In this document: positions 19,028-30,600 of the stretch, one piece after another
Layout of the letters: each line of letters starts with the position of its first letter
Position numbering within the stretch: the stretch's first letter is position 1
Origin: Tanytarsus gracilentus
Lineage: Eukaryota; Arthropoda; Insecta; Diptera; Chironomidae
Reading direction: 5' to 3'
Length of the DNA stretch: 64,000 nucleotides
NCBI GenBank assembly: GCA_038502055.1
Contig: JAXRKN010000024.1
Span: 62,001 to 126,000, forward strand
Made by a program: the position numbers and the translations under genes
Notes under the pieces: model-generated
What the model was told of the DNA's origin: nothing
What the model saw: only the letters and a program-made list of their open reading frames with translations
The model's database searches: none

Positions 19028-20828
19028 TTAATTTTTTCCAACAACAACATAAAGCAATTTAGATAATGCTCGAACAAAACTTCCTCGAACTTCATTCACC
19101 GAACATTCAGTGACGTCAACAATTTCAAGGTTTGAACATCCTCCGTAGACTTCACTTGACAGTTGACTGATTCCTGGATTGTAGCTCAAATCTAAAATCT
19201 TCAAATTCCCGCAATTTCCAACATCACCAACAAACGGATCACTCAAACTTGTGTTCGACACTGAAAGCATTTCAATTCCAGGAAAATCCACAAAAACATT
19301 CGACGGAAAATTTATCATTTTACAATTTTTGTAAAATACTTTTTTCACCTGCGCATTCATGCTTGAAATGTAAAATGGATCAGTGACAGGTGGGATTGGA
19401 TCAAAATAGTCCAAAACACAATTAACATCAAAGTTTGAGTCTGTAAAGTATCGACAATACTCCAAATTCTGACATGCATCAGCCGGAATCAAAGTTGGCA
19501 TCAAATAAATTGCCGGCGGATGAGTCGCAACGCCAAACTCACAAACAAACATTCTCGAATCATCGCAAGCCGATTGAGAGGTCGAAACTTGATTCATTCC
19601 ACTTCCAAATGCATTTAAACAACTTCCTTGACCGATCGAAGGAATCGCAGAGGAGAAAAGTAAATTTCCATCCGGAAACTTCCAAACGCCATTGACATTG
19701 AGATTTCCGAAAATGTGAAAGTTTAAATTGTTAATAAAATCAAATCCAAAAGCCAGCATTGAATAGTCAACTAAAAATCTCTGAAGTGAATTCCATTCTT
19801 CGTCTCGTGTGACTGAAAAGAGTCCCGCAAAATTATTTCGCTTGCAGAATTCTTCAGCATCGGGAAAATTTAAAGGTTCTGTGACAATGCAAGCGCCACG
19901 TAAGAAATTAGAAAATGAATCGTAAATTGAGGTTGAAGAGTCACAAATTGTTAAATTTGCTGTTGGTGGTAAAGTTGGTGAGTTGGTTGGAAAACTTGGA
20001 AATGGTCCAGTTAAGATTTCTGGTGTTGTGGAGCTTTCGGTAGTTAATGTACCATTAATTGATTGAGTTAAATTTGCTGATTCTTGTGTTGAAGTTGAAC
20101 TACTTGAACTCGTTTCAATAGTTGGTTCAGGTGTTGAAGCACTAGAAGTTATTGTTGGTTCAGGTGTTGTAGTACTAGATGTTGTTGGTGTTTCAGTGGT
20201 TGAAGTACTAGAAGTTGTAGTTGGTAATTCAGTGGTTGAAGTACTAGAAGTTGTTGGTATTTCAGTGGTTGAAGTACTAGAAGTTGTTGTTGTTGTTGTT
20301 TCAGTGGTTGAAGTACTAGATGTTGTTGGTACAGTTGTTGTAGTACTAGATGTTGTTGGTACAGTTGTTGTAGTACTAGAAGTTGTTGGTAAAGTTGTCG
20401 TGATTCCCAATCTAATTATAAGAGCGGCAATCATATCACTAATTGATAATTTTGTTGTGGATGCTTGAGGGATTGTTGTGGTTGTAAGAGTTGTAGTTGT
20501 TGTTGTTGTCGGTGTTGTCGAAGTTGTTGTGGTAATATTTAACTTTGCAAGCAAACTTGCAATCAAAGCGCTAAGTGGAGATTTCGTTGTTGTAGTTATT
20601 ACAGTTGTTGTGGTGGTTGGAGTAGTGGCTGGAGTTGTTGTGATTCCGAGCATTAATTGAAGCTTTTCTAAAGCCGAGAGAGTTGTTTGAGCTTCGACAT
20701 TATTAGTGAAGATTCCTAAATTTGATATTGTGATGATTAAGAAAATCAAAAGACTGAAATGAAAAGTTTTGATTAAATTTTGGAGCTTTTTGATAACTTT
20801 GATCTCACCTCTTTCTTGAAACACTCAT
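19028..20828 (-). CDS. Secreted mucin-stalk, C-type-lectin-like and LRR protein
   Basis: Two exons: 20809-20828 (MSVSRK plus two bases) and 19028-20753, phase 2, across a 55-base intron; about 581 residues. Signal peptide SLLIFLIITISNLGIF... ends near VEAQ. Residues about 35-260 are a mucin-like Thr/Ser stalk in two parts. It has two or three related ~40-residue blocks (LSALIASLLAKLNITTT, LSISDMIAALIIRLGITTT) and then many TTSSTSTTE-type repeats. A C-type-lectin-like domain follows: CDSSTSIYDSFS, then AEEFCKRNN, GVWKFPDG, and GSCLNAF...ACDDSRMFVCEF. The EPN/WND calcium motifs are absent, so sugar binding is doubtful. The C-terminus is a short LRR-like segment (LKILDLSYNPGI...). No membrane span. 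Heavy O-glycosylation is likely; the GalNAc-transferase at 11658 is a neighbour on the same strand. Confidence 0.8.
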
Positions 20829-21859
20829 TCCGGATGAATTTGTCTATCGACTGAAAAAATTGTGACTTAATTTAAACACATTATTGAGAGAAAAACAACC
20901 ATCGACGCAAATCGAGATATCGGAAAACATTTGATCAAACATAATGTTGATGAGGACTCAATAAAAATAGATCAGAGTGTGAGTTTTGAAGCTTGTTATT
21001 ATTTTTTAATGAATTATAAGGGAATTGGGAGGAATTTTGTTTTTGTTTTTAAATTTATTGGCTCTTAATAATTCTTTAATTGTTGTTTGTAGAATTTTTA
21101 CATTAAGCTTTTGTTAATTTTTAGGCTTTTTAAATTTTTGGAATTTAATTTTGGTTTTTACCAATTTAAAATTCTTATTTTTTAATATACCAATTTTTGG
21201 ATTTTTAAGCTTTTTTAAATTTTTATTTTGGGCATTTTAATTTTCACCAATTTTTTTACCAATTCTTAGATTTTTAAGCTTTTTTGAAGTTTTATTTAAT
21301 GTTTTAGTTTACAGATTTAGTTTTTGGTAATTTATCAAATTTTTATCAAAATCCTTCCGGCATTCCAAAAAATAATTAAATTTCGACAAATTTTTTTGTA
21401 TTCCTAAAAAACTCTCAAAGCGCCCAAAGCAGCGTAAAATCTTCGCTCATCAAAAGCTTTCGCTAAAATGTTTTTCTTTATCGCTTCCTCAAAAAAAATT
21501 TCACTTTTCGTTGCACAAAAACTTTTCTGCTCTTCCGCTTTTTGTTTTCTCCGGCTGGATGGAGAAAATGTTTATGACGGAAGCTCTCGGGAGAAAAATC
21601 CTTTGAGAGCGGAAAAAGTGATAAGGGAAAATATGGATGAGAGAAAATTCTGCGGTTAAATTAAATGTGGACGAAAAAATGCAGGAAAAATTAAATTTAA
21701 TGTTTTTATATTCCATAAATCAAAGCTGTGATTTTCTTATCTTTTCAATCGTAAGCAAACTCTCAAAGCATAGAATTAGAATTTTTAATTCCCAGATCAA
21801 CAGCTCTATAGCAACTTTAAAATTCTAACAAATAAAAATTTTCCTCATTGAGTCGCAAA
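20829..21859. other. Intergenic spacer between divergent genes
   Basis: Homopolymer-rich sequence with repeats of ACCAATTTTT/TTTTTAAGCTTTTTT at about 21110-21290. The more complex part is 21410-21660. It would hold the promoters of both the lectin-like gene (minus) and the pickpocket gene (plus). No gene supported. Confidence 0.45.
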
Positions 21860-23756
21860 ATGTCTAACGAACAGCAACTTCCGACTGAACTTTCAATCCA
21901 CGGTTTTCGATTCGTAATTGATCGAAGACAAAGCAAAGCGATTCGAATATTTTGGGCTGTCGCAATTTTTTGCTCGATCGGAGGGTAAAAAAAATTATTT
22001 TCTTTATTAAAATTAAATTTAATTAAATTTCCAGAATGGCTTTTTACGCTCGAGGAATTTTCATAAAGTGGGTCGAGCCGACAATCGTTCAAGTAACTCA
22101 ATTAAAGAACATTCGCGAGATTCCTTTGCCGGCTGTCACAATTTGCTCGCCGCTTTTAGCCAAATCTGATTTTGTGGATTTTGGAAAGTTTTTTGGAACT
22201 CAAATTTCAAACGAAAGTTTGGATAAAATTTCAACCAGTCAACAGATTAAATTGTCCGCTTTATCTAAGGCTTGCTTCTCGCGGAAACTTCACGATGAAA
22301 ACTTGAACTTTAGAGAAAATAAGATGGAAACTGTGAAATATTTGGAAGAGGGTGAATTTTATTTAAATTTTTTTAAGATGCTAAAAATTTAAAATCTCTT
22401 TAAAAGAGTTTAAATTAAGTTTTAAAAAAATTTGTATACATTTAAAAAATTCAATAATCCAAATTTAACATTTTAGCCTCCCAAAAAGTCAGCGATGCAA
22501 TCACATCACTCAAAACTTTCCACGACTATCAACTGAATGCAAGCAATTACTTTAATCCAGTTTTAACAGACCATGGAATTTGCTATAGCTTCAACATGCT
22601 CGGCTATCATTCGATCTTTAACAACCAAACTTTATCAACAGATTTCAACTCATACATTCGAAAAGGAATAAAAATCGGACATAAACTTCTCGATGATGAA
22701 AACGAAGAAGTTGAATGGAAAATTACAACTGGATATTTGACAAAAGACCCACAAGCGTTTCCTCATCGAATTAAGAAAGGTTTCAATGATAATCTAAAGA
22801 TTAAATTATTTATCAACAAATCAGACACGATCAATTTATGTCCGAGGTTAAGGAACAGCTACAAAGTGATCCTTCATCAACCAAACGAGATGCCGACTGA
22901 GTTTCACGATAACTTTTTTGTTGGACTGAAAGTCAATCACATTATTTCGATGACTGCTTCAGTTTACGCATCAGATTTGACTTTACATAGTTACTCGCCA
23001 GAAAAACGTGGATGCTATCTTGAAAATGAGAAAAAACTTGAATTTTTCAAGAGCTACACAAAGCTTCAATGTGTCATGGAATGTTTTGCGAATTTCACTC
23101 TGAAAACTTGCGGATGCAAAAAGTTTTCGATGCCAAGAAGTCAAGACACTCCAATCTGTGGATTGAACGACACAAAATGTCTGATGAAAGTTATTCCATT
23201 ATGGACACAATCGGAAGAATTTGGACAGGGTAGTGAAGTGCTCTGCGATTGTCTCCCGGCCTGCGATCACATTGACTATGGCATTCAAATGATAAATCAT
23301 GTCGATTACGATGAAAACGTTGAAAACAGAGAAATTGATATCGAAACTCAAATTGAAACAATTTTCGAAAAATATTTGATTGAGCAACACACTGCGACAG
23401 TAGTTTATAAGCTCGCGAACTTTGTGAGAAATAAATTTGAGAATTTTTTAATTTTTGAATCTTTAAATTTTAGGTTGCTGATCTTGGAGGACTTTTAGGT
23501 CTGTTTATGGGCTGTTCACTGCTCTCGTTGGTTGAACTGATTTACTTTTGTGTGAGAGGTTGCATAAGACAGAGGAAAGAAGATCAAAAGAAGGAGACAA
23601 TCAGGTTGAAGCACATTTTTCTAATTTTTACATTTAATCAACTTAAAAAATATTTTTAGAATTCGTCAAAATTTACGAAATGAAGAATTCTTAAGAACTT
23701 TGAGGATGATCCGTGAAGATGGTGAAACTGGACCAACAACACTCTACTTGCCTTAA
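21860..23756 (+). CDS. Pickpocket-type DEG/ENaC sodium channel subunit
   Basis: Five exons: 21860-21984, 22035-22351, 22477-23423, 23474-23604 and 23660-23756; 538 residues, usual for insect ppk. A short cytoplasmic N-terminus with IHGFRFVIDRR leads to membrane span 1 (IFWAVAIFCSIGGMAFYARGIF). The large cysteine-rich ectodomain has IPLPAVTICSP, FNPVLTDHGICYSFN, the YSPEKRGCYLENEKKLEFF block, CMECF...CGC, and CLPACDHIDYGI. Then comes the pre-span-2 selectivity region VADLGGLLGLFMGCSLLSLVE with the G-x-S filter. The C-terminal tail is basic. All splice phases agree (2,1,0,2). The family forms trimeric amiloride-sensitive cation channels in sensory neurons, epithelia and chemosensory cells. Which ppk clade this belongs to cannot be told here. 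Confidence 0.93.
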
Positions 23757-25475
23757 AGATTGCTATGAACTTTTGGAAATGCAGTTTTAGATTATAAAAT
23801 AATTTTTAATTTCGACGTTTTTGCCCCTATTTTTGACATATCTGAAAACATCTTAAAAAGCTTTAATTTAAACTTCAAAGTCGTTGAGAGTGATTTAAAA
23901 TTTTTAACGTAATATAAGCAAATATTTAATTTCAATTTGAGTTTTTAACGCTTAAAAATTTAAAAAAATCGATTTTAAAAATCCCAATTTTTTTTACTTT
24001 ATTTTTTTATTTTTTTTTTACCTTTTCTGCTTCGACCTTTTTTATTTTTATCAAAACATTTTTCATCCCTAAGTGAAAAAAGAGAAAGAAAATTTTTTTC
24101 ATCTCTGAAATGTGAATCACAATTTGTGAATGTGAAAAGTGAACAATTTTTTAATCCTTAATGCTTTCGTACTATCGTTTGTCGTTTGTTTGTTTGTTTT
24201 GTGATTTTTCAGTGTCTGTTTGAAAAAGGTTTAAGAAGAAAATTTTGACGCTAAAAAATATAAAATTTAAATTTGGCTTTTTTAGTTAAAAATTTAAATT
24301 TGAGTTTTTAAATTAAAAATTTAGATTTTAAAAATTTTTAACTTGAATTAATTTTTTACGTAAAATTAATTTGTTGTAAATTTTTATTATAAATTTTAAA
24401 AATCAAAAATTAAATTTTTCCAATAAATTTTTCACACTTTTCTTTCTCAAAATTTTTTTCTCGCCCACAACAACAACAAAAACTCTTTTATTGTTCATCA
24501 AATTGAGCGGAAATTAAGACGACAGTCGATTGACTGCCTTTTTTCATTCTCTATTTATTTTCCACCCTCGGAGCGAGAAAATTTTCCACATGAGAACGAG
24601 CCAAAAAGAACTCAAACGTTTCTCGCACTCAATTTATTTCGCAAGCACTTCATCATTGGATTTTTGTTGTCGAATGTGTGTTCGAAAATTGACAGGTTAA
24701 GTAGATGTTAAACAACAGCAAATCCGAGTGAGAGTGAAATTGAAGCAGAAGAGAAAAGTGTGAAGGATTTTTGTGTCAATTATTTATAAAAAAATATTTT
24801 GAAAATAAATTTAAATTTTCTTAATAAAAAATTAAAATTTTAAATTTTAAAACTTTAAAATTCAAATTATTTTTTTTTATCAAACCAACAAAACAAAACA
24901 AAAAAATTAAAAGTTTAAAATTTTAAATTTTTTATCTCAACTTTAAAATTCAAATTAATTTTTCCCCCAAACCTCAACAATGAAAATTAAAAACCCACAA
25001 ATCATCCTAATTGAAAAATAGCCTCAAGTCAAAACGACACAAAAAAACACAAACATTTAGCAAAGAAGCGGAAAAATTCTTCCGAGCAATTTAATTCGCA
25101 TTAACCTTTTGCAGCAGAACCGAAAATGACACAGAAAAATCTGCAGAAGAAAAGCGAAATGAAAATGAGCCGTTTTGATGAGGGCAAAAAAAAGAGAGAA
25201 AAAATGTTGAAAATATTTAGAATTAACAAAAAGTCGTCTGAAAGAATGATTAAATAAAAATTTTTTGGCTAGTAAAAAAAATTATATTTCGTTGTAAAAA
25301 AATTATAAATTAAAAATCTCAAATATAAAATCAATAAAAAAATTTAAGTTTTAAATTTCCATTAAAAAAATACAAAATTTAATTTCATAATTTTTTACCA
25401 AACTTTTATTTAGATTTTTTAAAAAATTTCCTAAAAATTAATTAATTTACATTTCCACAATTTCACCGTCATATT
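23757..25475. other. Intergenic spacer, no gene seen
   Basis: The sequence alternates homopolymer-rich A/T with complex islands (about 24050-24230, 24470-24760, 25020-25200). No open frame with support. The islands are candidates for regulatory sequence. Confidence 0.4.
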
Positions 25476-25796
25476 TTACTCTTCCATATTTTCCTTCTTT
25501 TCGTTTTTCACTTTTTCTTTTTCCTCTTTTTTAAAATAACTTTTAGGCAATTTCAACTCTTCGTTGCTCCACTTTTTCTGGTTCTTCATCATCGCTTCAA
25601 AATTTCCTTTCACTTTTCTCATTTCCATCCTGAATTTGTTCTTAATTTTTATGATTTTCTTGGTGACCTTCACGACTCCTTTAGGTGAAAGAATTTTCCC
25701 GTAAAAAATTTCAATTTCAGCGATGCAAAAGTCGACACTTTCGGTCGGTGGATGTTGGTTGAGAATTTCACAAATTTTGCGGATTTTTAGAGACAT
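25476..25796 (-). CDS. Small basic protein, unknown
   Basis: Single exon, 106 residues, ATG at 25796. No signal peptide or membrane span. The first half is helical with mixed charge (MSLKIRKICEILNQHPPTES, FCIAEIEIFYGKIL). The second half is very Lys/Glu-rich, with a conserved-looking WSNEELKLPKSYF and a KKEEKEK tail. Composition fits a nuclear, nucleolar or ribosome-associated protein. I recognise no family. It could be a chance open frame, but the codon pattern and lack of low-complexity in the first 90 residues argue for a real gene. Confidence 0.5.
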   Translation of the reverse strand: MSLKIRKICEILNQHPPTESVDFCIAEIEIFYGKILSPKGVVKVTKKIIKIKNKFRMEMRKVKGNFEAMMKNQKKWSNEELKLPKSYFKKEEKEKVKNEKKENMEE

Positions 25797-26369
25797 TTAA
25801 ATGTTTTAGAGAATTTTCAAAACTTGAATGATGATTTTGTAAATATTTGTAAGAGTTTTATATAAAAAATTAAATTTACCTAAATTTGGTGAAGATTTTT
25901 TGAAAGTTTTAAAAATTTTTATTTATTAATTTTCATCCAAAAACTTGCAATTTTAAATTTAGATTTGATTCTTAAAAGTTATGACCATGGAAAAATGTTT
26001 AAAAATCTCAAAAAAAAATCTAATAATTTTTCTATTATCTAAAAAAGTCTTCACTCACCTCATCTCAAATGTCTCAACCTGAGATTTATTTATTTCTGTA
26101 TCAGATTACAAATCATTGAGTAAATGGAGAGCTTTCTTGCCGAAATGGAATCACCGACACTTAATGGCGATTGATGGCCGTCAATTTGTTGAGATGATGA
26201 TGGAAATTAGAAGCGGCAAAAATGAAGTGAAGAAAAATGTCAAAAGAAAATATAAAATATTTATGTTTTTTTGATTTTTAGACAGGAAAGAAAATTTTGT
26301 AGAATTTTTACTTAAAGAATCTTAAAATTTGTTTTGTACTTCAAAAAGTTTAAGAAATTTTCTATAATA

Positions 26370-26938
26370 GGGTGGACGCTTGTTATTCCGGGTAAATTGA
26401 ATGCAAGATAATAAATCATGAAATGTCTCTAACTTGGCACTGCTGATCATCCATTATAGATACCTCGTTAGATTGAAAAGACCAGTTTATTTTGGCTGCT
26501 TTAAATTTTTTACTGGTCTCCTTCATGCTTAAAAATTAATTCAAAACCTTGCTGGTAATTCCGGGTGATGCTTATAATTGGGTAAATTTTAAAAATTCGA
26601 TATAAAATAAATTTTGATAAAATCTTCATGCTTTCTTGAGTGAGGTGATTAAGTATGAAGAGATTGATATTTTTTGGGATTTCAATGTCTGGAAGTGCAA
26701 GCAGTGCTTCCAACAACCTCCAAAATCCCTTTTTTAATGACTCTTTTGAATTTTTTACTTTCAATAGTAGATGTAATAAGAGCTAAATCACTTCAGAGGC
26801 CACTTAAGAATTTTGTTGTATGTTTTTCCTGTTGTCGTTCGTGGTTGTTTTCTTGGGTTTTGCTGGTTCCTGGGGTTTTGAAAAGCTTTTAGTATTTTAA
26901 TTCCTTTTTATTGTCTCCCAAAAAGGGGGCCCGCCCAG

Positions 26939-26969
<31 letters not shown>

Positions 26970-27174
26970 GTTTTTTCTAAAAAATTTTTTTGTTTTTTTT
27001 TCCCTTTGGTTTTTTCTGGGTTATTGTTTTCTCTCCGGGGTGTTTGGGGGGGGGGAGAGGTGTTTTTTTAAACTTTGTGGAATATATATTAATACTTTTG
27101 TAATGCTTTTTTTAAATTTGCGCATTTAATTTTCTCCGGAATTATAAGCACTCCGGAAAAACAAGCGTCCACCC
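26370..27174. mobile_element. Approximately 805-bp DNA transposon with TA duplication
   Basis: The ends GGGTGGACGCTTGTTATTCCGG (left) and, inverted, GGGTGGACGCTTGTTTTTCCGG (right) are near-identical terminal repeats. They are flanked by TA at 26368-26369 and 27175-27176, fitting Tc1/mariner-type insertion. Subterminal repeats are present: TTCCGGGTGATGCTTATAATT near 26556 and, inverted, TTCCGGAGTGCTTATAATTCC at the right end. A minus-strand frame inside (26510-26764, 84 residues) is not recognisable as a transposase, so the copy is probably non-autonomous or decayed. The centre holds long T and G runs (26941-27060) that may be sequencing or assembly noise. Confidence 0.8.
26941..27060. repeat. 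Poly-T and G-run low-complexity block
   Basis: A run of about 29 T, further T-rich sequence, and a run of ten G lie inside the transposon. The G run and GGGGCCCGCCCAGGG segment are unlike anything else in this A+T-rich window, so base-calling error is a real possibility. Confidence 0.7.
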
Positions 27175-27176
27175 TA

Positions 27177-27919
27177 ATTTTAATTTTAAAAATTTGAATT
27201 AAAAATTTTCAATAAAATTTTCTCTCACAATTTTTTTCTCATTTTCCATCAAATTCATCTTTCTTAAATCTCGCCTCGAAAAAAAAATCTTTCGTCTGCC
27301 TTCTTAACATTTTTGCTCCTCTTACTTACGAATGACTAATGGCCATCCATTCTCACATTACATAGCTCTTGCTCGCCTCCTCTATTCATGGCAATTTTTC
27401 ATTCGATCGCATCACTGGATACCTTTTTGTGTGCATACGAAGGTGGAAGAAAAATTGAGCGTCATGGGCATCATTATAAATGCTGCGTAAATAGAGAGTG
27501 ATAAGAGGGGAAATATAAATGTAATAAATGGACATCGATAAATTTTGAGTGAAACAAGAAAAATTTAGTTTACATGAAAATTTTAAGATTTTCTTAGGAT
27601 GATTGCTCCTTTATTCGAAATGTCCCTAATTATTTTTTTTTGCAATTTGATTAAAATTTTTAAAATTTATTTTATAATTAATTTTTTAAACTAAATTCGT
27701 TAAATAAAATTTAAAGTTAATCACAAAATAATTTAATGCTTCACAACAACTCAAAATCACTTGTCAGGTGTTTCGTTTGATACATCATCGATTGATGTCA
27801 ACAAGCTGATTGAGTTGAGCATTTACGTCTTTAATCATAGCTAAAAACTCTCTCACGATAATATCGAGAAGGATCTTGAATAATTTTTAGTTGAATTTCA
27901 GCAATCTAACAGCAAAGTC
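27177..27919. other. Intergenic, complex non-coding island
   Basis: No gene supported. About 27290-27540 is relatively complex and less A+T-rich, resembling the other islands in gene-free stretches. The last 150 bases are presumed promoter and 5'UTR of the peptide gene at 27920. Confidence 0.4.
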
Positions 27920-28216
27920 ATGAAATTTTTGATCGTTTCGATAATTTTTGCCTTGATGGCAGCTGGTGAGGTTTTTATTATTTAATTTGATTTTTTGAGT
28001 GTCTCATTTTTTAAATCAGTTATGGCCATCCCAGCGATTGATCCTGTCCTGAGTGCAGCAGATGCGGCAGTTCTCGCAGCCAGTAAAAAAACTCAGCAAG
28101 ATCTTGCGAATGAAAGATTTGATATGTTGCTTGCGAGTGGTTTAAATTCACAGTATGAGGTTCAAAGACCTTCAATTTTTGATGGACCTTTGGCGACTTT
28201 TATGAAAAAACCATAA
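27920..28216 (+). CDS. Small secreted peptide (80 residues)
   Basis: Two exons: 27920-27965 and 28020-28216, phase 1. Signal peptide MKFLIVSIIFALMAAVMA, then IPAIDPVLSAADAAVLAASK, an Ala-rich helical stretch, and a mature part with no cysteines, ending MKKP. The mature peptide is about 62 residues. The gene at 28888 has the same design: intron of the same phase right at the signal peptide end, similar total size, no cysteine, and a KP C-terminus. They are likely tandem members of one lineage-specific family. An antimicrobial, salivary or silk-associated role cannot be told from sequence. An AATAAA signal follows about 12 bases after the stop. Confidence 0.75.
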
Positions 28217-28329
28217 TTTTTTTGCTGCTGTGAAATAAATTTGTAAATGCCAAGAAAATTTAATAAAATCTTTAAATATTTGCTGTGTGTTAAAAAAATT
28301 TTTTTTTGATTTTAAAAAATTTTTTATTA

Positions 28330-28700
28330 TTAGGTTTGAACTTGGACGAATTTTAATTTTTGAACTGAAATTATTTTTTGAACTTATTTAAGTTTTAGAA
28401 CAAATCTGAATTTTTTGAACTAAATTTTAGAACCTTTTATATTATTTTGAACTAATTTAAATGTTTGAGTTCAAATTCAATTTTTGAGTTCAAATTCAGT
28501 TTTTTGAGCTAAATTCAGTTTTTAAACTCTAATTCAATTTTTGAGATCAAGTTCAATTTTTGAGTTCAAATTTAATTTTCGAGCTAAAATACAATTTTTG
28601 ATCTTAAATTCATTTTTTAAATTCAATTTAATTTTTTAAACTCAATTTTAATTATTGAACTTAATTTTACTATTTTCTTGATTTAGTTCAAAATTTACTA
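28330..28700. repeat. Degenerate repeat TTTTTGAGTTCAAATTCAA
   Basis: About 350 bases between the two small-peptide genes consist largely of imperfect 18-22 base units of the TTTTTGA(A/G)(C/T)TxAAATTxAA type. Confidence 0.65.
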
Positions 28701-28887
28701 ACTTTTTAAGCTACTAAAAATTCAATTTGAGGTCATGCATATTAAACTCGATCGGAAAATGACTAATTCACCTTAAAAATTGCCATCTGTCAAGTGCGCC
28801 TCTCATTTTTATCAAATTTTTCTCTCTTTTTCATCTTTAGTTTAAAACTATTGAATTTTTTATTATCGATTGTGAAGTTAAGTGAAC

Positions 28888-29185
28888 ATGAAGCTAAAAA
28901 GTATTTTTCTCCTGATCTGTGTCGTGTTGGCTGGATTTGGTAAAAATTTAAATTTATTTCGAAAAAATTAATTTAATACTTAAATATTTAGTGACTGCTC
29001 GACCACTGACCTCTGAAATTCTCGAAAGCGACGTCGGAAAAACTTCAGCAGAATTGGCAGCCGATGAAAAAGAATTCCAAAATGCGATGAACTTCCAACA
29101 AAAGTTTGCTGGTGATCTTTACAATTTCTTCAACAGTTTTAAATTTCCTCCAAATCCTTTTGAAAATGAAGAAGAAAAACCATAA
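28888..29185 (+). CDS. Small secreted peptide (81 residues)
   Basis: Two exons: 28888-28939 and 28992-29185, phase 1. Signal peptide MKLKSIFLLICVVLAGFVTA, then a mature part beginning RPLTSEILESDV, acidic and helical, with FAGDLYNFFNSFKFPPNPF and an EEEKP C-terminus. No cysteine. It is a sister in design of the gene at 27920 (same intron phase, size and KP end), though the mature sequences have diverged. It is convergent with the enoyl-CoA isomerase gene. Its AATAAA (29216-29221) lies beyond the minus-strand AATAAA (29197-29202), so the transcripts probably overlap. Confidence 0.75.
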
Positions 29186-29245
29186 AATTTAATAATTTTA
29201 TTTTATTTTTATTTTAATAAAATTCGAAGCTAAACTTTTTTTAAA

Positions 29246-30600
29246 CTATTTTTTAGCTTTCAGTGCTGCAATGTAATCTCCCAAAGTCTTTTGAACTTTT
29301 TCATCTTCAACTTCGCTGATGAACTTTTCAATATCAGCTTCGCGATTGTTTTCTAGAGCTTTGATGTCTTTTTGACGGAAAACCTAGAAAAATATTGAAA
29401 AATTAATTTTAGTGGATTTTTTAGGAGGAACTCAAAATTATGTTAAATAATGCTAGTTTCCACCCCTGGTTAATTTTTTTATATATTTTTTTTTTTATTT
29501 TATTTTATTAAAATTTAATTTCCCATCTCTGAATTTTTGCTTTCAATAATTTAAAAATTTTCTCACCTGTTTTGAGTAAGCTCGAGCGATTGGCGGAATT
29601 TTCTTGAATTTCCCAATAAAGTTTTCACATTTTTGAATCAATTCTGTTTTGTCCTTTGCAGTTTCATCAATCAATCCAATTTTAAGAGCTTCTTCGGTTG
29701 TGAACATTGTGCCGAGAGTTAAAGCCATTTCTGAAAGGAATTTATGAATTTATTAAAAATCAAAAGAAATTTTTAAAATATTTTTTGGGTTTATAAATTA
29801 ATAAAAAATTTTAAGTTCAAAAATCAAATAAAATTGTTAAGCTCAAAAATTTAATATATTTTTAAGTTCAAAAATTAACATAAAAAGGAATTTAAGTTTA
29901 AAAATTAATTTAAAAATATTTTTTTTATTTTTTTAAGCCTTAAAAAATTTAAACCTTTTAAAATTAAAATTTAAGTAATTTTAAAATCTCACCAGCGTCC
30001 CTCAATGGGATTGTGTTTCTCATCGAAGCCTGAAACCAAGTTGGTGCGACAATTCCGAGTTTTGTTTCATTCAGTCCGATCGTAAAGTTCGGCAGCATGA
30101 CTCGATACTCACATGAAATACTAAACAAGCAACCACCAGCTGGTGCATGGCCATTAATAGCGGCTGCCGTTGGAAAAGGCGATCCATACAATTTTAGCCA
30201 GCAATCTTGAAGAGTTCTCCAGAAATCGCGAGCTCTTTTCGGGTCCGGCTTGTACATCTCGAAAATGTCGAGTCCAGATGAAAAAACTGTTGGTGAGGAC
30301 TAAAAAATATATTTGAGAAATTTTCTTTGAAATTTAATTAAATTTTCGTCTTACACTCGTCAAAATCATTCCTCTCGAATTATTTTTCTTCAACTCATCT
30401 AAAGTCCTTGAAAATTCAGTCAATAACTCGAGATTTAAGCTGTTAACAGGCGGACGATTTAAAGTCACTGTCGCCACTCCAGTTTTATCATTTAAACTCG
30501 TTAAAACTAAATCATTATTCGATTTTGTGGTAAAGTTTAAACTTTGTGATGGAATTCTCGAAAGTGGTCTTAAGGTTGATGTCAACTTTAAAGCGTTCAT
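29246..30600 (-). CDS. ECI1: Enoyl-CoA delta isomerase 1, mitochondrial
   Basis: Four exons: 30355-30600, 29993-30299, 29567-29730 and 29246-29383; phases 0, 1, 0; 284 residues, close to the vertebrate enzyme (about 300). It shifts 3-cis or 3-trans double bonds to 2-trans during beta-oxidation of unsaturated fatty acids. The first 28 or so residues (Arg/Ser/Leu-rich, no acidic residues) look like a mitochondrial presequence. The crotonase fold shows VATVTLNRPPVNSLN, SSGLDI (oxyanion loop), AAINGHAPAGGCLFSISCEYRVM and LNETKLGIVAP, whose Glu is the expected catalytic base. The C-terminus EKFISEVEDEKVQKTLGDYIAALKAKK matches the family's helical end. It lacks the ACB domain of ECI2. Confidence 0.93.

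Noticed and set aside
20196..20660. Val-rich plus-strand frames
   Set aside because: Antisense shadow of the Thr/Ser mucin stalk (ACN codons read as GTN).
26911..27129. Phe-rich frame inside the transposon
   Set aside because: Created by the poly-T and G runs, which may be sequencing errors.
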